Assembly (NCBI GenBank): GCA_031409515.1
Contig: JANNXJ010000016.1
Location: 186,001-250,000 of the forward strand
Length of the DNA: 64,000 nt
Reading direction: 5' to 3'
Source of the DNA: SHZI01 sp031409515
Lineage (GTDB): Bacteria > Pseudomonadota > Gammaproteobacteria > Steroidobacterales > GCA-2729495
The notes below the pieces were generated by a model. That model searched no databases, was not told the origin of the DNA, and was given only the letters and a program-made list of their open reading frames with translations. Both the position numbers and the translations under genes were made by a program. This document shows, one piece after another, positions 9,800 to 17,973 of this stretch. How positions within the stretch are numbered: the stretch's first letter is position 1; each line of letters begins with the position of its first letter.

Positions 9800-9871
9800 A
9801 CCTGCCCAGCGCTGGAAACCCTGTGTGGCGTATAGAATACGTCGCCGCCGCGCCCCGGGAACCTGTTGCTC

Positions 9872-10762
9872 ATGCTGCCCGCCCTCCTGGACCACCTCTT
9901 CGTCCTCTTTCAGCGCCTGCTGCCGGAACGCCAGCTGGGCCGCGCGGTCCGCGCCCTCACCCGTAATCGGACCCCCTGGCTCAAGGCTCTGCTGATCAGG
10001 ACCTTCGTCCGCGTTTACAGCGTGGACCTCAGTGAGGTCGACCACCCGGAGCCGGAAGCCTGGGAGCACATGAATGCCTTCTTCACGCGGCCGCTCCGCG
10101 CCGGGTCACGCCCCATCGCACCGGGTGCCGGCACGGTCGTGAGTCCCAGTGACGGGATCCTGGAGGAACTCGGCTACGCCACCGCCGACCACCTGCTGCA
10201 GGCCAAACGCTTCCGGTACCGGATAGCGGATTTTCTCGCCCTCACTGCCGCAGAAGCGGAGCCCTTCAGCGACGGGGCCACGACCACCATCTACCTGGCT
10301 CCCCACGACTATCACCGCGTCCACATGCCACTCAGCGGCCGGATCACGGGCATGGTCTACGTTCCCGGGCGCCGCTGGGCCGTCAACCGGCGCACGGTGC
10401 GCACCGTACCGGGACTGTTTGCTGCCAACGAGCGCGTCATCCTGTGGTGCGCCAGTCCGGCGGGCCGGTTCGCGGTGGTGCTGGTGGGTGCGTTGAACGT
10501 GGCCAGTATCTCGCTGGCCTGGAGCGGCGAAGTGCCATCAGCGGGCCGGATCGTCCGGACGAGCTACGGGAACACGGACCCACAACTGGATACTCAGGCG
10601 GGCGGCCTGCTGGGGCAGTTCAACCTGGGCTCGACAGTCGTCGTGGTTGCCGAGCGCGGTCTGGTCACCTGGGACCCCAGTATTGAACCCGGACAGCCGA
10701 TCCGCATGGGAGCGCGCCTGGGCCAGAGCCGGATCGATCCGGCCCCGCGGATAGCCACTTGA
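9872..10762 (+). CDS. psd: Phosphatidylserine decarboxylase proenzyme
   Basis: The 296-residue membrane-associated enzyme makes phosphatidylethanolamine. The autocleavage site LGST (residues 252-255, serine 254 becoming the pyruvoyl group) is intact, and the other charge-relay residues appear in SPSDG (Asp94) and HDYHRVHMP (His151). An in-frame TTG at 9866 is a possible earlier start with GGGA closer to it; the ATG at 9872 was kept. The stop codon overlaps the epmA start by one base (TGATG). Confidence 0.96.
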   Translation: MLPALLDHLFVLFQRLLPERQLGRAVRALTRNRTPWLKALLIRTFVRVYSVDLSEVDHPEPEAWEHMNAFFTRPLRAGSRPIAPGAGTVVSPSDGILEELGYATADHLLQAKRFRYRIADFLALTAAEAEPFSDGATTTIYLAPHDYHRVHMPLSGRITGMVYVPGRRWAVNRRTVRTVPGLFAANERVILWCASPAGRFAVVLVGALNVASISLAWSGEVPSAGRIVRTSYGNTDPQLDTQAGGLLGQFNLGSTVVVVAERGLVTWDPSIEPGQPIRMGARLGQSRIDPAPRIAT

Positions 10763-11754
10763 TGCCGTGGCAGCCGACGGCTTCCCTGGCCACACTGCGC
10801 CAGAGAGCGCAGCTGCTTGGCGCGACGCGAGCCTTCTTTACCGGGCGCGGCTTGCTGGAAGTAGACACGCCGGCTCTGGTGCGACACGCAGTAACGGACC
10901 CGCACCTAGAGAACATCCAGGTTCGGATGAGCGGCAGCAATGGACTGTTCCTGCACACCTCGCCCGAATTCCACATGAAACGGCTGCTCGCCGCGGGCGT
11001 CCCGGATCTCTGGCAACTCGGCAAGGTTTTCCGGGACGGCGAGGCGGGCCGGCACCATGAACCGGAGTTCACTCTCCTGGAGTGGTATCGCCACGACTAC
11101 ACACTCGCGCGCCTGGCCAACGAAACCTGCGAGTTGCTGGCAGTGCTGGCCAAAGTCGCCGAAGGGGCCGGTGCCGCACCAACACTCTCCCGGGAACCGC
11201 CCGTGCACTGGACCTACGCCGACCTGTTCCGGGAGACGCTGGGCGTTGATCCGCTCACGGCGCCGCTAACCGATATCCAGGCCTGCGCCTGGGACATTCT
11301 GGGCGCCCAGCTGGACCCGAAACTCCGCCGGGACCTCGGTGACGAAACCTCGTTGTGGCTGGACCTGCTGATGAGCCATGTGGTGAGCAAGCGGCTGGCG
11401 GCTACTGGCATCGCGGTCGTCACAGGCTATCCCGCCGCTCAAGCCGCCCTCGCCCGCCTGAACCCGGAAGACCCGCGAGTCGCTGAGCGCTTCGAAATTT
11501 TCTGCGGGGGAATCGAGGTTGCCAACGGCTATCGTGAACTCACCGACGCAGCCGAGCAGCAGAGGCGCTTCAGCGAAGACCGGGCATTCAGGGCACGACT
11601 GGGGCGTCGGGACGTGTTCCCCGACCCGCAGCTACTGGCAGCACTGGAGAGCGGTCTCCCGGATTGCGCGGGCGTCGCTGTGGGCTTCGACCGGGTGGTG
11701 ATGGTGCTACTCGGGCTGGGCACGCTGCAGGAAGCGATCAGCTTCCCTGCTTGA
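10762..11754 (+). CDS. epmA: EF-P (R)-beta-lysine ligase EpmA
   Basis: This 330-residue class II lysyl-tRNA-synthetase paralogue lacks the anticodon domain; it attaches (R)-beta-lysine to Lys34 of EF-P. Class II motif 2 appears in FRDGEAGRHHEPEFTLLEW and motif 3 in GVAVGFDRVVM. Start overlaps the psd stop. Its substrate efp and the aminomutase epmB lie 2-3 kb downstream, so the whole modification route is local. The last codons belong to a 129-bp sequence repeated at the end of efp. Confidence 0.95.
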   Translation: MPWQPTASLATLRQRAQLLGATRAFFTGRGLLEVDTPALVRHAVTDPHLENIQVRMSGSNGLFLHTSPEFHMKRLLAAGVPDLWQLGKVFRDGEAGRHHEPEFTLLEWYRHDYTLARLANETCELLAVLAKVAEGAGAAPTLSREPPVHWTYADLFRETLGVDPLTAPLTDIQACAWDILGAQLDPKLRRDLGDETSLWLDLLMSHVVSKRLAATGIAVVTGYPAAQAALARLNPEDPRVAERFEIFCGGIEVANGYRELTDAAEQQRRFSEDRAFRARLGRRDVFPDPQLLAALESGLPDCAGVAVGFDRVVMVLLGLGTLQEAISFPA

Positions 11755-11851
11755 CCCGGGACGCGTACGCGCTGGTGCGCGTGTCGACCTTGGTTACTTC
11801 GCCCTCGTTGATGAACAGGGGCACCTTCACCACGGACTCGGTCTCCAGCTT
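11723..11851. repeat. Direct repeat copy 1 (epmA end plus efp-tail ghost)
   Basis: These 129 bases match 13965-14093 without gaps at a constant offset of 2242 bp; I count 13 mismatches (about 90% identity). Copy 1 contains the working 3' end of epmA and, on the other strand, a non-functional copy of the last 34 or so codons of efp. Copy 2 is the reverse case. The pair brackets the MocR segment. Confidence 0.9.
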
Positions 11852-11854
11852 CGA
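11738..11854 (-). pseudogene. Fragment of efp 3' end
   Basis: On the minus strand this reads KLETESVVKVPLFINEGEV then TKVDTRTSAYASRVKQGS, matching the C-terminus of the intact EF-P in this window except for four changes including stop to Gln. There is no upstream EF-P sequence, so it is a detached gene end left inside the direct repeat. Confidence 0.85.
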
Positions 11855-11868
11855 CGGTATGGTGAGAC

Positions 11869-13284
11869 TCATTGACGCAGCGTCCGCGCGAGATCGCCCA
11901 GCACAGCAATGCCCGAGTTGAAGTCTGCTGGCGACGGGTGGCCGTAGTTCAGCCGCACGCAATCCCGGAACTGCCGTCGGGCCGAGAAGATCGGACCTGG
12001 CGCGATACTGACCCCCCGCGCCAGGGCGCGCCAGTGCAGTTCAATGGCATCGACGCCTCCCGCCAGCTGCACCCAGAGGAAATAGCCGCCCTCGGGCCGG
12101 GCCACTGCATAGCCCGCGGGCAGGTGCCGGCGCAGAGCAGCCAGGGCCGCCGTCTGTCGCGCCATAAGCTCCCGGCGCAGACCCTTGAGGACTTTTTCGT
12201 AGCCCCCGTCGTCCAGGTACGACGCCAGGCCGCCCTGCACAGGAATGCTGGTGGCGAGCGTACTCAGCATCTTGCGCCGCTGGAGCGCCTGAGCGTAGCG
12301 CCCGGCGGCCACCCAGCCGATGCGGTAACCAGGCGCCAGGGATTTGGAGAACGAGCCGCAGTGGAGAACGAGCCCCTTCTTGTCGAAGGACTTGGAAGTG
12401 GCCGGCGGCTTTCGGCCGAAGTACAGGTCCCCGTAAACGTCGTCATCGATGAGGGGCACGTCGTGGGCCGCGAGGAGTCGCACCAGCTCGCGCCGCGCTA
12501 CGTCGCTCAGGCAGGAACCCAGCGGATTCTGGAAGCTGCTCATGAGCCAGCAGGCGCGGACCGGATGCTTGCGCAGCACCCGGTCCAGGGCCGGGAGATC
12601 GACGCCGTCCTGCGGATGGGTCGGGACTTCGACGGCGCGCAGGCCCCGGACTTCGATGGCCTGGAGGCACCCGTAGAACGCCGGGGACTCAATTACTACC
12701 ACGTCACCCGGGCGGGTCAGAACCTGGAGGCTCAGGTTCAGCGCCTCGAGCGCGCCAGACGTGATGATGATTTCCTCCGGTGATACCCGGGCACCGTGCC
12801 GCAGGTAACGCCGCGAGATCTGGCGGCGCAATTCCAGGCTGCCCGGCGGGAGGTGCTGGACCGTGTCCCAGGGAGACATCCGGCGCGCACTGGCCGCGAG
12901 ATGGCGCGCCAGGCGGACCAGCGGAAACAGCGTGGGATCAGGAAACGCGGAGCCCAGGGGTATGACCTGGCGGTCCCGTACGGCCTCGAGGACTTCGAAC
13001 ACCAGCTCGCTGACGTCGAGCCGGGTGGAACTCACGGGTGGCCGGGACGCTCGCGGCTCGGCGGGCTCCTGAGCCCAATGGGCACTGACGTAGTAGCCCG
13101 AGCGCGGCCGCGCCTCGATGCGCCCGGCACTCTCCAATACATCAAAGGCCCGCAGCACGGTGGCGGGGCTCAGCGACCGGTCCCGGCACAACTGCCGGAC
13201 AGACGGCAGGCGTGCGCCCGATGACAGGGCGCCCTCCCGAATCAGGGCCGCGATGTCGTCCGCGAGTTGCCGGTAGAGGGTCAG
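11869..13284 (-). CDS. MocR-type regulator: GntR helix-turn-helix plus aminotransferase-like domain
   Basis: The protein has an N-terminal GntR winged helix (LYRQLADDIAALIREGAL... SVRQLCRDRSLSPATVLRAF) and a fold-type I PLP domain with the Schiff-base lysine in CGSFSKSLAPGYRIGW and LIDDDVYGDLYF. MocR proteins are usually PLP-responsive transcription factors. The helix-turn-helix runs upstream of the only in-frame TTG (13191), which would cut it. No ATG, GTG or TTG exists between that codon and the in-frame stop at 13303. CTG at 13284 overlaps the preceding gene's TGA (CTGA), like the ATGA coupling just upstream, so CTG is the likely start (471 residues). It lies inside the segment between the two direct repeats. 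Confidence 0.85.
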   Translation of the reverse strand: MTLYRQLADDIAALIREGALSSGARLPSVRQLCRDRSLSPATVLRAFDVLESAGRIEARPRSGYYVSAHWAQEPAEPRASRPPVSSTRLDVSELVFEVLEAVRDRQVIPLGSAFPDPTLFPLVRLARHLAASARRMSPWDTVQHLPPGSLELRRQISRRYLRHGARVSPEEIIITSGALEALNLSLQVLTRPGDVVVIESPAFYGCLQAIEVRGLRAVEVPTHPQDGVDLPALDRVLRKHPVRACWLMSSFQNPLGSCLSDVARRELVRLLAAHDVPLIDDDVYGDLYFGRKPPATSKSFDKKGLVLHCGSFSKSLAPGYRIGWVAAGRYAQALQRRKMLSTLATSIPVQGGLASYLDDGGYEKVLKGLRRELMARQTAALAALRRHLPAGYAVARPEGGYFLWVQLAGGVDAIELHWRALARGVSIAPGPIFSARRQFRDCVRLNYGHPSPADFNSGIAVLGDLARTLRQ

Positions 13285-13493
13285 CGCCCGAGTCCGTGGG
13301 GCTCAATCAGGCCAAAGTGCCAGCCGACAAAGAGCAGAACGAAGAGTGCGACAGACAGGCTGATGCGCACAGTCAGAGCCCGGACGGTAGCCGCGGAATG
13401 GTCCGGTCCCGATGTCATGTGGAACAGGCCCCGACCGAGGCTCACCACAATGGCCATCAGCAGCAGGATGACGAGGGGCTTGAGATCGTTCAT
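13281..13493 (-). CDS. Twin-transmembrane protein, DUF2909 family
   Basis: 70 residues with two hydrophobic segments (about 5-24 and 42-63) joined by a polar loop containing SAATVRALTVR, the pattern of DUF2909 proteins, which often occur near cytochrome oxidase genes. No oxidase genes are seen here. The start overlaps the upstream stop as ATGA and the stop overlaps the presumed CTG start of the MocR gene, so the three genes look translationally coupled. Function unknown. Confidence 0.75.
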   Translation of the reverse strand: MNDLKPLVILLLMAIVVSLGRGLFHMTSGPDHSAATVRALTVRISLSVALFVLLFVGWHFGLIEPHGLGR

Positions 13494-13708
13494 GCCGCCG
13501 CTCCCCCTGACGTCCGCCGCTGCCGCAATTCCTCGGCAGCCTTCTCGCGACGAATGGTGAACACCACGGAACCGATCGCGCAGGCCATCACTCCCACCAT
13601 GGCCAGCATCAGGAAGGCGAGACCACCCGAGATCTTGTAGGCAGCGTGCAGGCCACCGACGACCCCGAGCGGCGTGGTGACGAGGAGAATGGGCTTGGCC
13701 AGTCGCAT
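13490..13708 (-). CDS. Small two-helix membrane protein
   Basis: 72 residues with two membrane segments (about 5-22 and 30-52) and a basic, charged C-terminal tail (RREKAAEELRQRR). The ATG at 13708 has AAGGAGG five bases upstream, which decides the start against a longer reading with no membrane character. I do not recognise the family. It is the first gene of the three-gene unit inside the repeat-bounded segment; 13709-13964 upstream is non-coding. Confidence 0.7.
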   Translation of the reverse strand: MRLAKPILLVTTPLGVVGGLHAAYKISGGLAFLMLAMVGVMACAIGSVVFTIRREKAAEELRQRRTSGGAAA

Positions 13709-13737
13709 AGAGCCTCCTTGAGATGGCAGACTAGCTC

Positions 13738-13767
13738 CAATCTGTACCGTATGTAAGGCACAGATTG
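13738..13767. promoter_or_regulatory. Inverted repeat, possible operator
   Basis: CAATCTGT and ACAGATTG form a perfect 8-bp inverted repeat with a 14-base spacer, putting the half-site centres 22 bp (two helical turns) apart. It lies about 30 bp upstream of the start of the small-membrane-protein/DUF2909/MocR unit, so it could be the MocR binding site. That assignment is inference. The rest of 13768-13964 shows nothing recognisable. Confidence 0.5.
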
Positions 13768-13964
13768 ACGACTCAGGCACCATAACAGTTACGCGATTGA
13801 CCAGCGGCGCTGGACGTCCAGATGATGGCCCGGTGGCGTTCGGTGGGGTGCGAGGGTTGCCGTTCCCCCGCCCCGCCGGCGTGATCCGCGCCCGCAAGCG
13901 CTGTGGGGCGTGAGGGACTGCCGGCCCTCAGCCAGTGCCGGGCGGGTGAATTAGCGGCCCGGCG

Positions 13965-14093
13965 CGCTGCAGGAGGCGATCAGCTTCCCTACTTGACCCG
14001 CGAGGCGTACGCGCTGGTGCGCGTGTCGACCTTGATCACTTCACCTTCGTTGATGAACAGCGGCACCTTGACCACGGCGCCGGTCTCCAGCTT
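13965..14093. repeat. Direct repeat copy 2 (efp end plus epmA-tail ghost)
   Basis: Second copy of the 129-bp repeat (offset 2242 from 11723-11851). Here efp keeps its real stop (TAG at 13989-13991) and the plus strand retains a dead copy of the last codons of epmA, reading LQEAISFPT then TGA at 13994-13996. It shows that epmA and efp once met tail to tail with about 8 bp of overlap. Confidence 0.9.
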
Positions 14094-14555
14094 GGCTGGC
14101 TTCATGCCACCGGTAGCTGTATCACCCCGCACACCAGGATCGGTTTCAATGATCTTCAGTTCGACGAAGATCGGCGGTACGACCTGCAGCGGCACACCGT
14201 TCCACAGCGTTACGGTGCAGGTGTCCTGCTCGCGCAGCCACTGCTTCGCGTCCTCGACAGCAGTGCCTGAAGCGGGAATCTGCTCGAAGGTCTGCGGGTC
14301 CATGAAGTACCACATGTCCCCGTCCACGTAGAGATACTGCATCGGCCGGTCGACCACGTCGGCGGATTCGATGGAATCGCTGTTCCGGTAGGTCTTTTCC
14401 ACCGTCCGGCCGGTGCGCAGGTTGCGGATCCGCACGCGGTTAAAGGCCTGACCCTTGCCGGGCTTGACGAATTCGTTATCGACCACGGTGCAGGGATCAC
14501 CATCAATCAGGACCTTGCTGCCACTGCGGAGATCACTTGCACTGTAGTTCGACAT
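13989..14555 (-). CDS. efp: Elongation factor P
   Basis: 188 residues, the normal EF-P length. It relieves ribosome stalling at polyproline stretches. The modified loop KPGKGQAF places Lys34 as the beta-lysylation target, matching the presence of epmA and epmB. The KOW-like N domain and OB domains are complete to RTSAYASRVK. The ATG at 14555 is set by homology; longer readings extend antisense over epmB. It is divergent from epmB with 43 bp between starts. Confidence 0.97.
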   Translation of the reverse strand: MSNYSASDLRSGSKVLIDGDPCTVVDNEFVKPGKGQAFNRVRIRNLRTGRTVEKTYRNSDSIESADVVDRPMQYLYVDGDMWYFMDPQTFEQIPASGTAVEDAKQWLREQDTCTVTLWNGVPLQVVPPIFVELKIIETDPGVRGDTATGGMKPAKLETGAVVKVPLFINEGEVIKVDTRTSAYASRVK

Positions 14556-14598
14556 AGAAACCCATTCGTTTTCGGAGCCGGGTATTCTAGCCTGATCT

Positions 14599-15648
14599 AT
14601 GCACCCCGCCAGACCCGAGACCACCCCCGGACCCGTTAATCGCCACTCCTGGCAGGCTGCGCTCGCGCGGGGCCTGCGGGATCCCGCTGAGTTGCTGGCC
14701 GCTCTGGGCCTGACGGCGGCCGAGTGCGGCCTGGGGGACGCTGCGATGACCCGGGACGGGACTGCCGCTTTCCCGCTGCGCGTGCCGCTGGGCTTCGTCG
14801 CCCGCATGCGCCCCCGCGACCCACTGGACCCCCTGCTGCTGCAGGTTCTGCCCTCGCCGGCCGAAGGCCTCTCAGCCCCGGGTTTTGGTGCGGACCCCGT
14901 GGGGGACCTGGCCAGCGCCCGGAGCCCAGGACTGCTCCAGAAGTACGCGGGCCGGGCCCTGCTGATCACCACCGGCGCCTGCGCCATTCACTGCCGCTAC
15001 TGCTTCCGCCGGGAGTACCCCTACGCCGAGCAGAGCGCGGCTGCGAGTCACCTGGAGTCGTCGCTGGAGGTCATCGCCGCTGATACCTCCCTCGAGGAGG
15101 TTATCCTGAGTGGCGGCGACCCGCTGGTGCTGGGGGAGCAGCGCCTTGAGGATCTCCTGCGGGCGATCGACAGTCTGAGCCACGTCAAGCGCATCCGGCT
15201 GCATTCCCGGGTGCCGGTCGTGCTGCCGGAGCGCGTGGATGGCCGACTGCTGACGCTCCTCGGCAGCCTCCGGTCCCAGGTAGTGGTCGTCATCCACGCC
15301 AATCATCGCCAGGAGATCGACGCCGAGGTAAACAAGGCTCTCCGGGCTCTGGGAAAAATTACGGGCCCCGTCCTGAATCAATCAGTACTCCTCCGCGGCA
15401 TCAACGATTCCGCTCTCGTCCTCGTGGACCTGTCCCGCGCCCTGTTTGGCGCTGGTGTTTTCCCCTACTACCTGCACCAACTGGATCCAGTTGCCGGCAC
15501 CGCACATTTCGCCGTGCCTGACAGCACGGCAGTAGCACTGATTGCGGAAGTGATGGCGCAGCTGCCTGGCTATCTGGTGCCAAAGCTCGTCAGGGAAACA
15601 GCCGGGAAACCCGCTAAAACACCGCTCGGATCTTTCGGCACGACATAA
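14599..15648 (+). CDS. epmB: EF-P beta-lysylation radical-SAM aminomutase EpmB
   Basis: 349-residue lysine 2,3-aminomutase family protein that makes (R)-beta-lysine for EF-P. The radical-SAM cluster ligands are Cys128, Cys132 and Cys135 in CAIHCRYCFRR, and the PLP/SAM region includes LSGGDPLVL and the HANHRQEID motif. The C-terminus is shorter than true lysine aminomutases, as usual for EpmB. It is divergent from efp. Confidence 0.96.
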   Translation: MHPARPETTPGPVNRHSWQAALARGLRDPAELLAALGLTAAECGLGDAAMTRDGTAAFPLRVPLGFVARMRPRDPLDPLLLQVLPSPAEGLSAPGFGADPVGDLASARSPGLLQKYAGRALLITTGACAIHCRYCFRREYPYAEQSAAASHLESSLEVIAADTSLEEVILSGGDPLVLGEQRLEDLLRAIDSLSHVKRIRLHSRVPVVLPERVDGRLLTLLGSLRSQVVVVIHANHRQEIDAEVNKALRALGKITGPVLNQSVLLRGINDSALVLVDLSRALFGAGVFPYYLHQLDPVAGTAHFAVPDSTAVALIAEVMAQLPGYLVPKLVRETAGKPAKTPLGSFGTT

Positions 15649-15738
15649 CTCCAGCCGCGCCACATAATCGAACTGCGGTCACATAATCCCCGCGCCCCGA
15701 CCCGCAGAATCCCGATCCGTTACAGGGTCTCAGTAGGT

Positions 15739-17829
15739 GTGGAGTTGGGCAACTCCGTAGGCATTCCGCTTCTCGTCATCAGCCGTAGTGACGATCACGC
15801 GACGACGATCAATTCGGTTCTTCGGGACAGCGGTCATCCGGTGCACTGCCAGCGGGTGAACGACCTGCCGACACTGGTGGACTGCTTAACTGCGCGGCCG
15901 CCAGAGATGCTGCTGTTCTTTTCCGGTGATACGGATCTGGACTTCAGCACGGTCGCTGCTGCGGTCGCCCAGTGTTCGCCGCCACCGCCACTCCTGATGG
16001 TTCAGGCCCAGGTTGATGAACCGGGTATCGCCACGGCGATGGAGAGTGGTGCGCGGGACGTCGTCTCCCTGACCCATCGCAACCGTCTGCGGGCTGTCGT
16101 CGGCAGGGAACTCCACGCGCACAGGCTGCGCCTCGCCCTCGAGGGTGTCCTGAGTTCCGCGCGCCAGTACAAGCAGGAACTCCGCAGCCTCATGACCGGG
16201 GCGTCAGAAGCGATCGCCGATGTTCACGATGGGATCATCGTCGCGGTAAACCCGGCCTGGGCCGCTCTCCTTGGCGTGGAGGCCGAAGAGGAACTGATTG
16301 GCCAGCCCTTCATGGACCTGTTCCGGGAGGCCGACCAGGCGACGCTGAAGGGTGCGCTGGTCGCCTGCCTCAAGGACAAGTGGCAGGAAGACGGGGTACT
16401 CCCGGTGGTCGCCTACCGGAGGGACGAGTCTGAACTGCCGCTGGCTCTGCGCCTCAAGCGGGTGACAGTGGATGGCGATCCCGCCGTCCGCATCGTCGTG
16501 CCCGCGGAACGGCAGCCCGAAGACACTCCGGAAGATCTGCTGGAGCAGGCCGTAGCCAGGGATCCGTCCACCGGCTTCTACCAGCGCCAGTACTTCCTCG
16601 AGCACCTGACGGCACGCCTGGCCAGTCAACAGGCAGGCGGCATCCGGGCTCTTGCCTACATTCGTCCGGACCACTTTGCCCGGGTCCAGTCCGACGTGGG
16701 ACTGCTCGGGACAGAACCGCTGCTCATGCGCCTGGCCGAGTTGCTCCGGGAGTTCATGCAACCTGCAGACCTCTACGGCCGCTTTGGTGGAACCATGTTC
16801 ACTGTGATGGTTGAGCGCGGCACCATGACGGACGTTCAGGCCTGGGCCAACCAGCTCCGCAAGGCCGTGGCCAACCAGGTCTTCGAGGTCGACACCCAGT
16901 CCACGTCCATGTCCTGCACCATCGGTTTGTGCGAGGTCAGGGCATCAGTCCAGAATCCCGGTGAACTGCTGGCCGAGGCCGAGCAGGCCTGCCGCAAGGG
17001 TCGGGATCAGGGCGGCAATCGCGTGGTGCTGAGCGACACCACTGGCATCACGGAGCGACTGCGCCAGACAGACTCCCTGTGGGTCGCACGGATACGCGCA
17101 GCCCTGATGCAGAATCGCCTGCGCCTGGTGCACCAGCCGGTGGTTGGCCTGCACGAGGAAGTCCAGGGTGTGCTGGATACCCGTGTGCGACTCATCGACG
17201 AACAGGGTGAACCGGTGCTGCCCGCCGACTTCATCCCGGCCGCTGAACGCGCCCACATGATGAAGAACATCGACCGGTGGGTGATAGGGGCATCCTTCTC
17301 CTTCTGTGTTGCCAAACAGCCCAACCTGGTTTTCGTCCGCCTGTCCCGGGATTCGGTGCTCGACGATTCCCTGCTGGAGTGGCTGAAGGCGCGGGCGCTC
17401 AGCATGCGCCTCAAGCCTTCCCAGGTTTGCTTCCAGATCAGCGAGGAGCTCGCCCTGCAGCAGTTGAAGCAGGCCAAGGAACTGGCAGAGAGACTCCGGG
17501 AGGCCGGCTTCCTCTTCGCCGTGGATCACCTCGGCGCTGGTCGCGACTCGAGCCAGCTGCTGGGTCACCTGCCCATGCAGTTCGTCAAGGTGGATGGCAG
17601 CCTGATGCAGGGTCTGCACAGGGACAAGGACCTCCAGAGAAAGGTGGGCGAGATTGCCGCCCGGGCCCGGGAGCTGAAGATCAAGACCATTGCGGAAAGG
17701 GTCGAGAACGCCAACACGATGGCCGTGCTCTGGCAGCTGGGGATCTCCTTCGTCCAGGGCAACTTCACCCAGACCCACGGTGTGGTACTCGGTGGCACTG
17801 GAGCTACCGAGCAGCGCGCCACGGGCTAG
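15739..17829 (+). CDS. FimX-like degenerate c-di-GMP protein (REC-like, PAS, GGDEF-like, EAL-like)
   Basis: 696 residues. Order: a receiver-like domain lacking an obvious phospho-acceptor (about 10-125), a PAS domain (about 150-255), a GGDEF-like domain in which the active motif reads GRFGGTMF (about 350), and an EAL-like domain (about 440-690). In the last, EAL is replaced by DTR and the DDFGTG-type loop by DHLGAG. Catalysis is unlikely; c-di-GMP binding is plausible, as in Pseudomonas FimX, which has the same order and works on type IV pili. The start is GTG at 15739. A second FimV-like gene follows 144 bp downstream. Confidence 0.85.
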   Translation: MELGNSVGIPLLVISRSDDHATTINSVLRDSGHPVHCQRVNDLPTLVDCLTARPPEMLLFFSGDTDLDFSTVAAAVAQCSPPPPLLMVQAQVDEPGIATAMESGARDVVSLTHRNRLRAVVGRELHAHRLRLALEGVLSSARQYKQELRSLMTGASEAIADVHDGIIVAVNPAWAALLGVEAEEELIGQPFMDLFREADQATLKGALVACLKDKWQEDGVLPVVAYRRDESELPLALRLKRVTVDGDPAVRIVVPAERQPEDTPEDLLEQAVARDPSTGFYQRQYFLEHLTARLASQQAGGIRALAYIRPDHFARVQSDVGLLGTEPLLMRLAELLREFMQPADLYGRFGGTMFTVMVERGTMTDVQAWANQLRKAVANQVFEVDTQSTSMSCTIGLCEVRASVQNPGELLAEAEQACRKGRDQGGNRVVLSDTTGITERLRQTDSLWVARIRAALMQNRLRLVHQPVVGLHEEVQGVLDTRVRLIDEQGEPVLPADFIPAAERAHMMKNIDRWVIGASFSFCVAKQPNLVFVRLSRDSVLDDSLLEWLKARALSMRLKPSQVCFQISEELALQQLKQAKELAERLREAGFLFAVDHLGAGRDSSQLLGHLPMQFVKVDGSLMQGLHRDKDLQRKVGEIAARARELKIKTIAERVENANTMAVLWQLGISFVQGNFTQTHGVVLGGTGATEQRATG

Positions 17830-17973
17830 GGGCGACGTGCGGTCAGTCACACTCCCGGGGCAGCTCTGACCAGGGACAGGCCACGACATAACAGAACGAG
17901 ACATGGGTCGTTTACCCGCCGCCCGGCAGATGTTTTCTTAGCGGTAGACACACAGCATCTTCAGGGCCAACCC

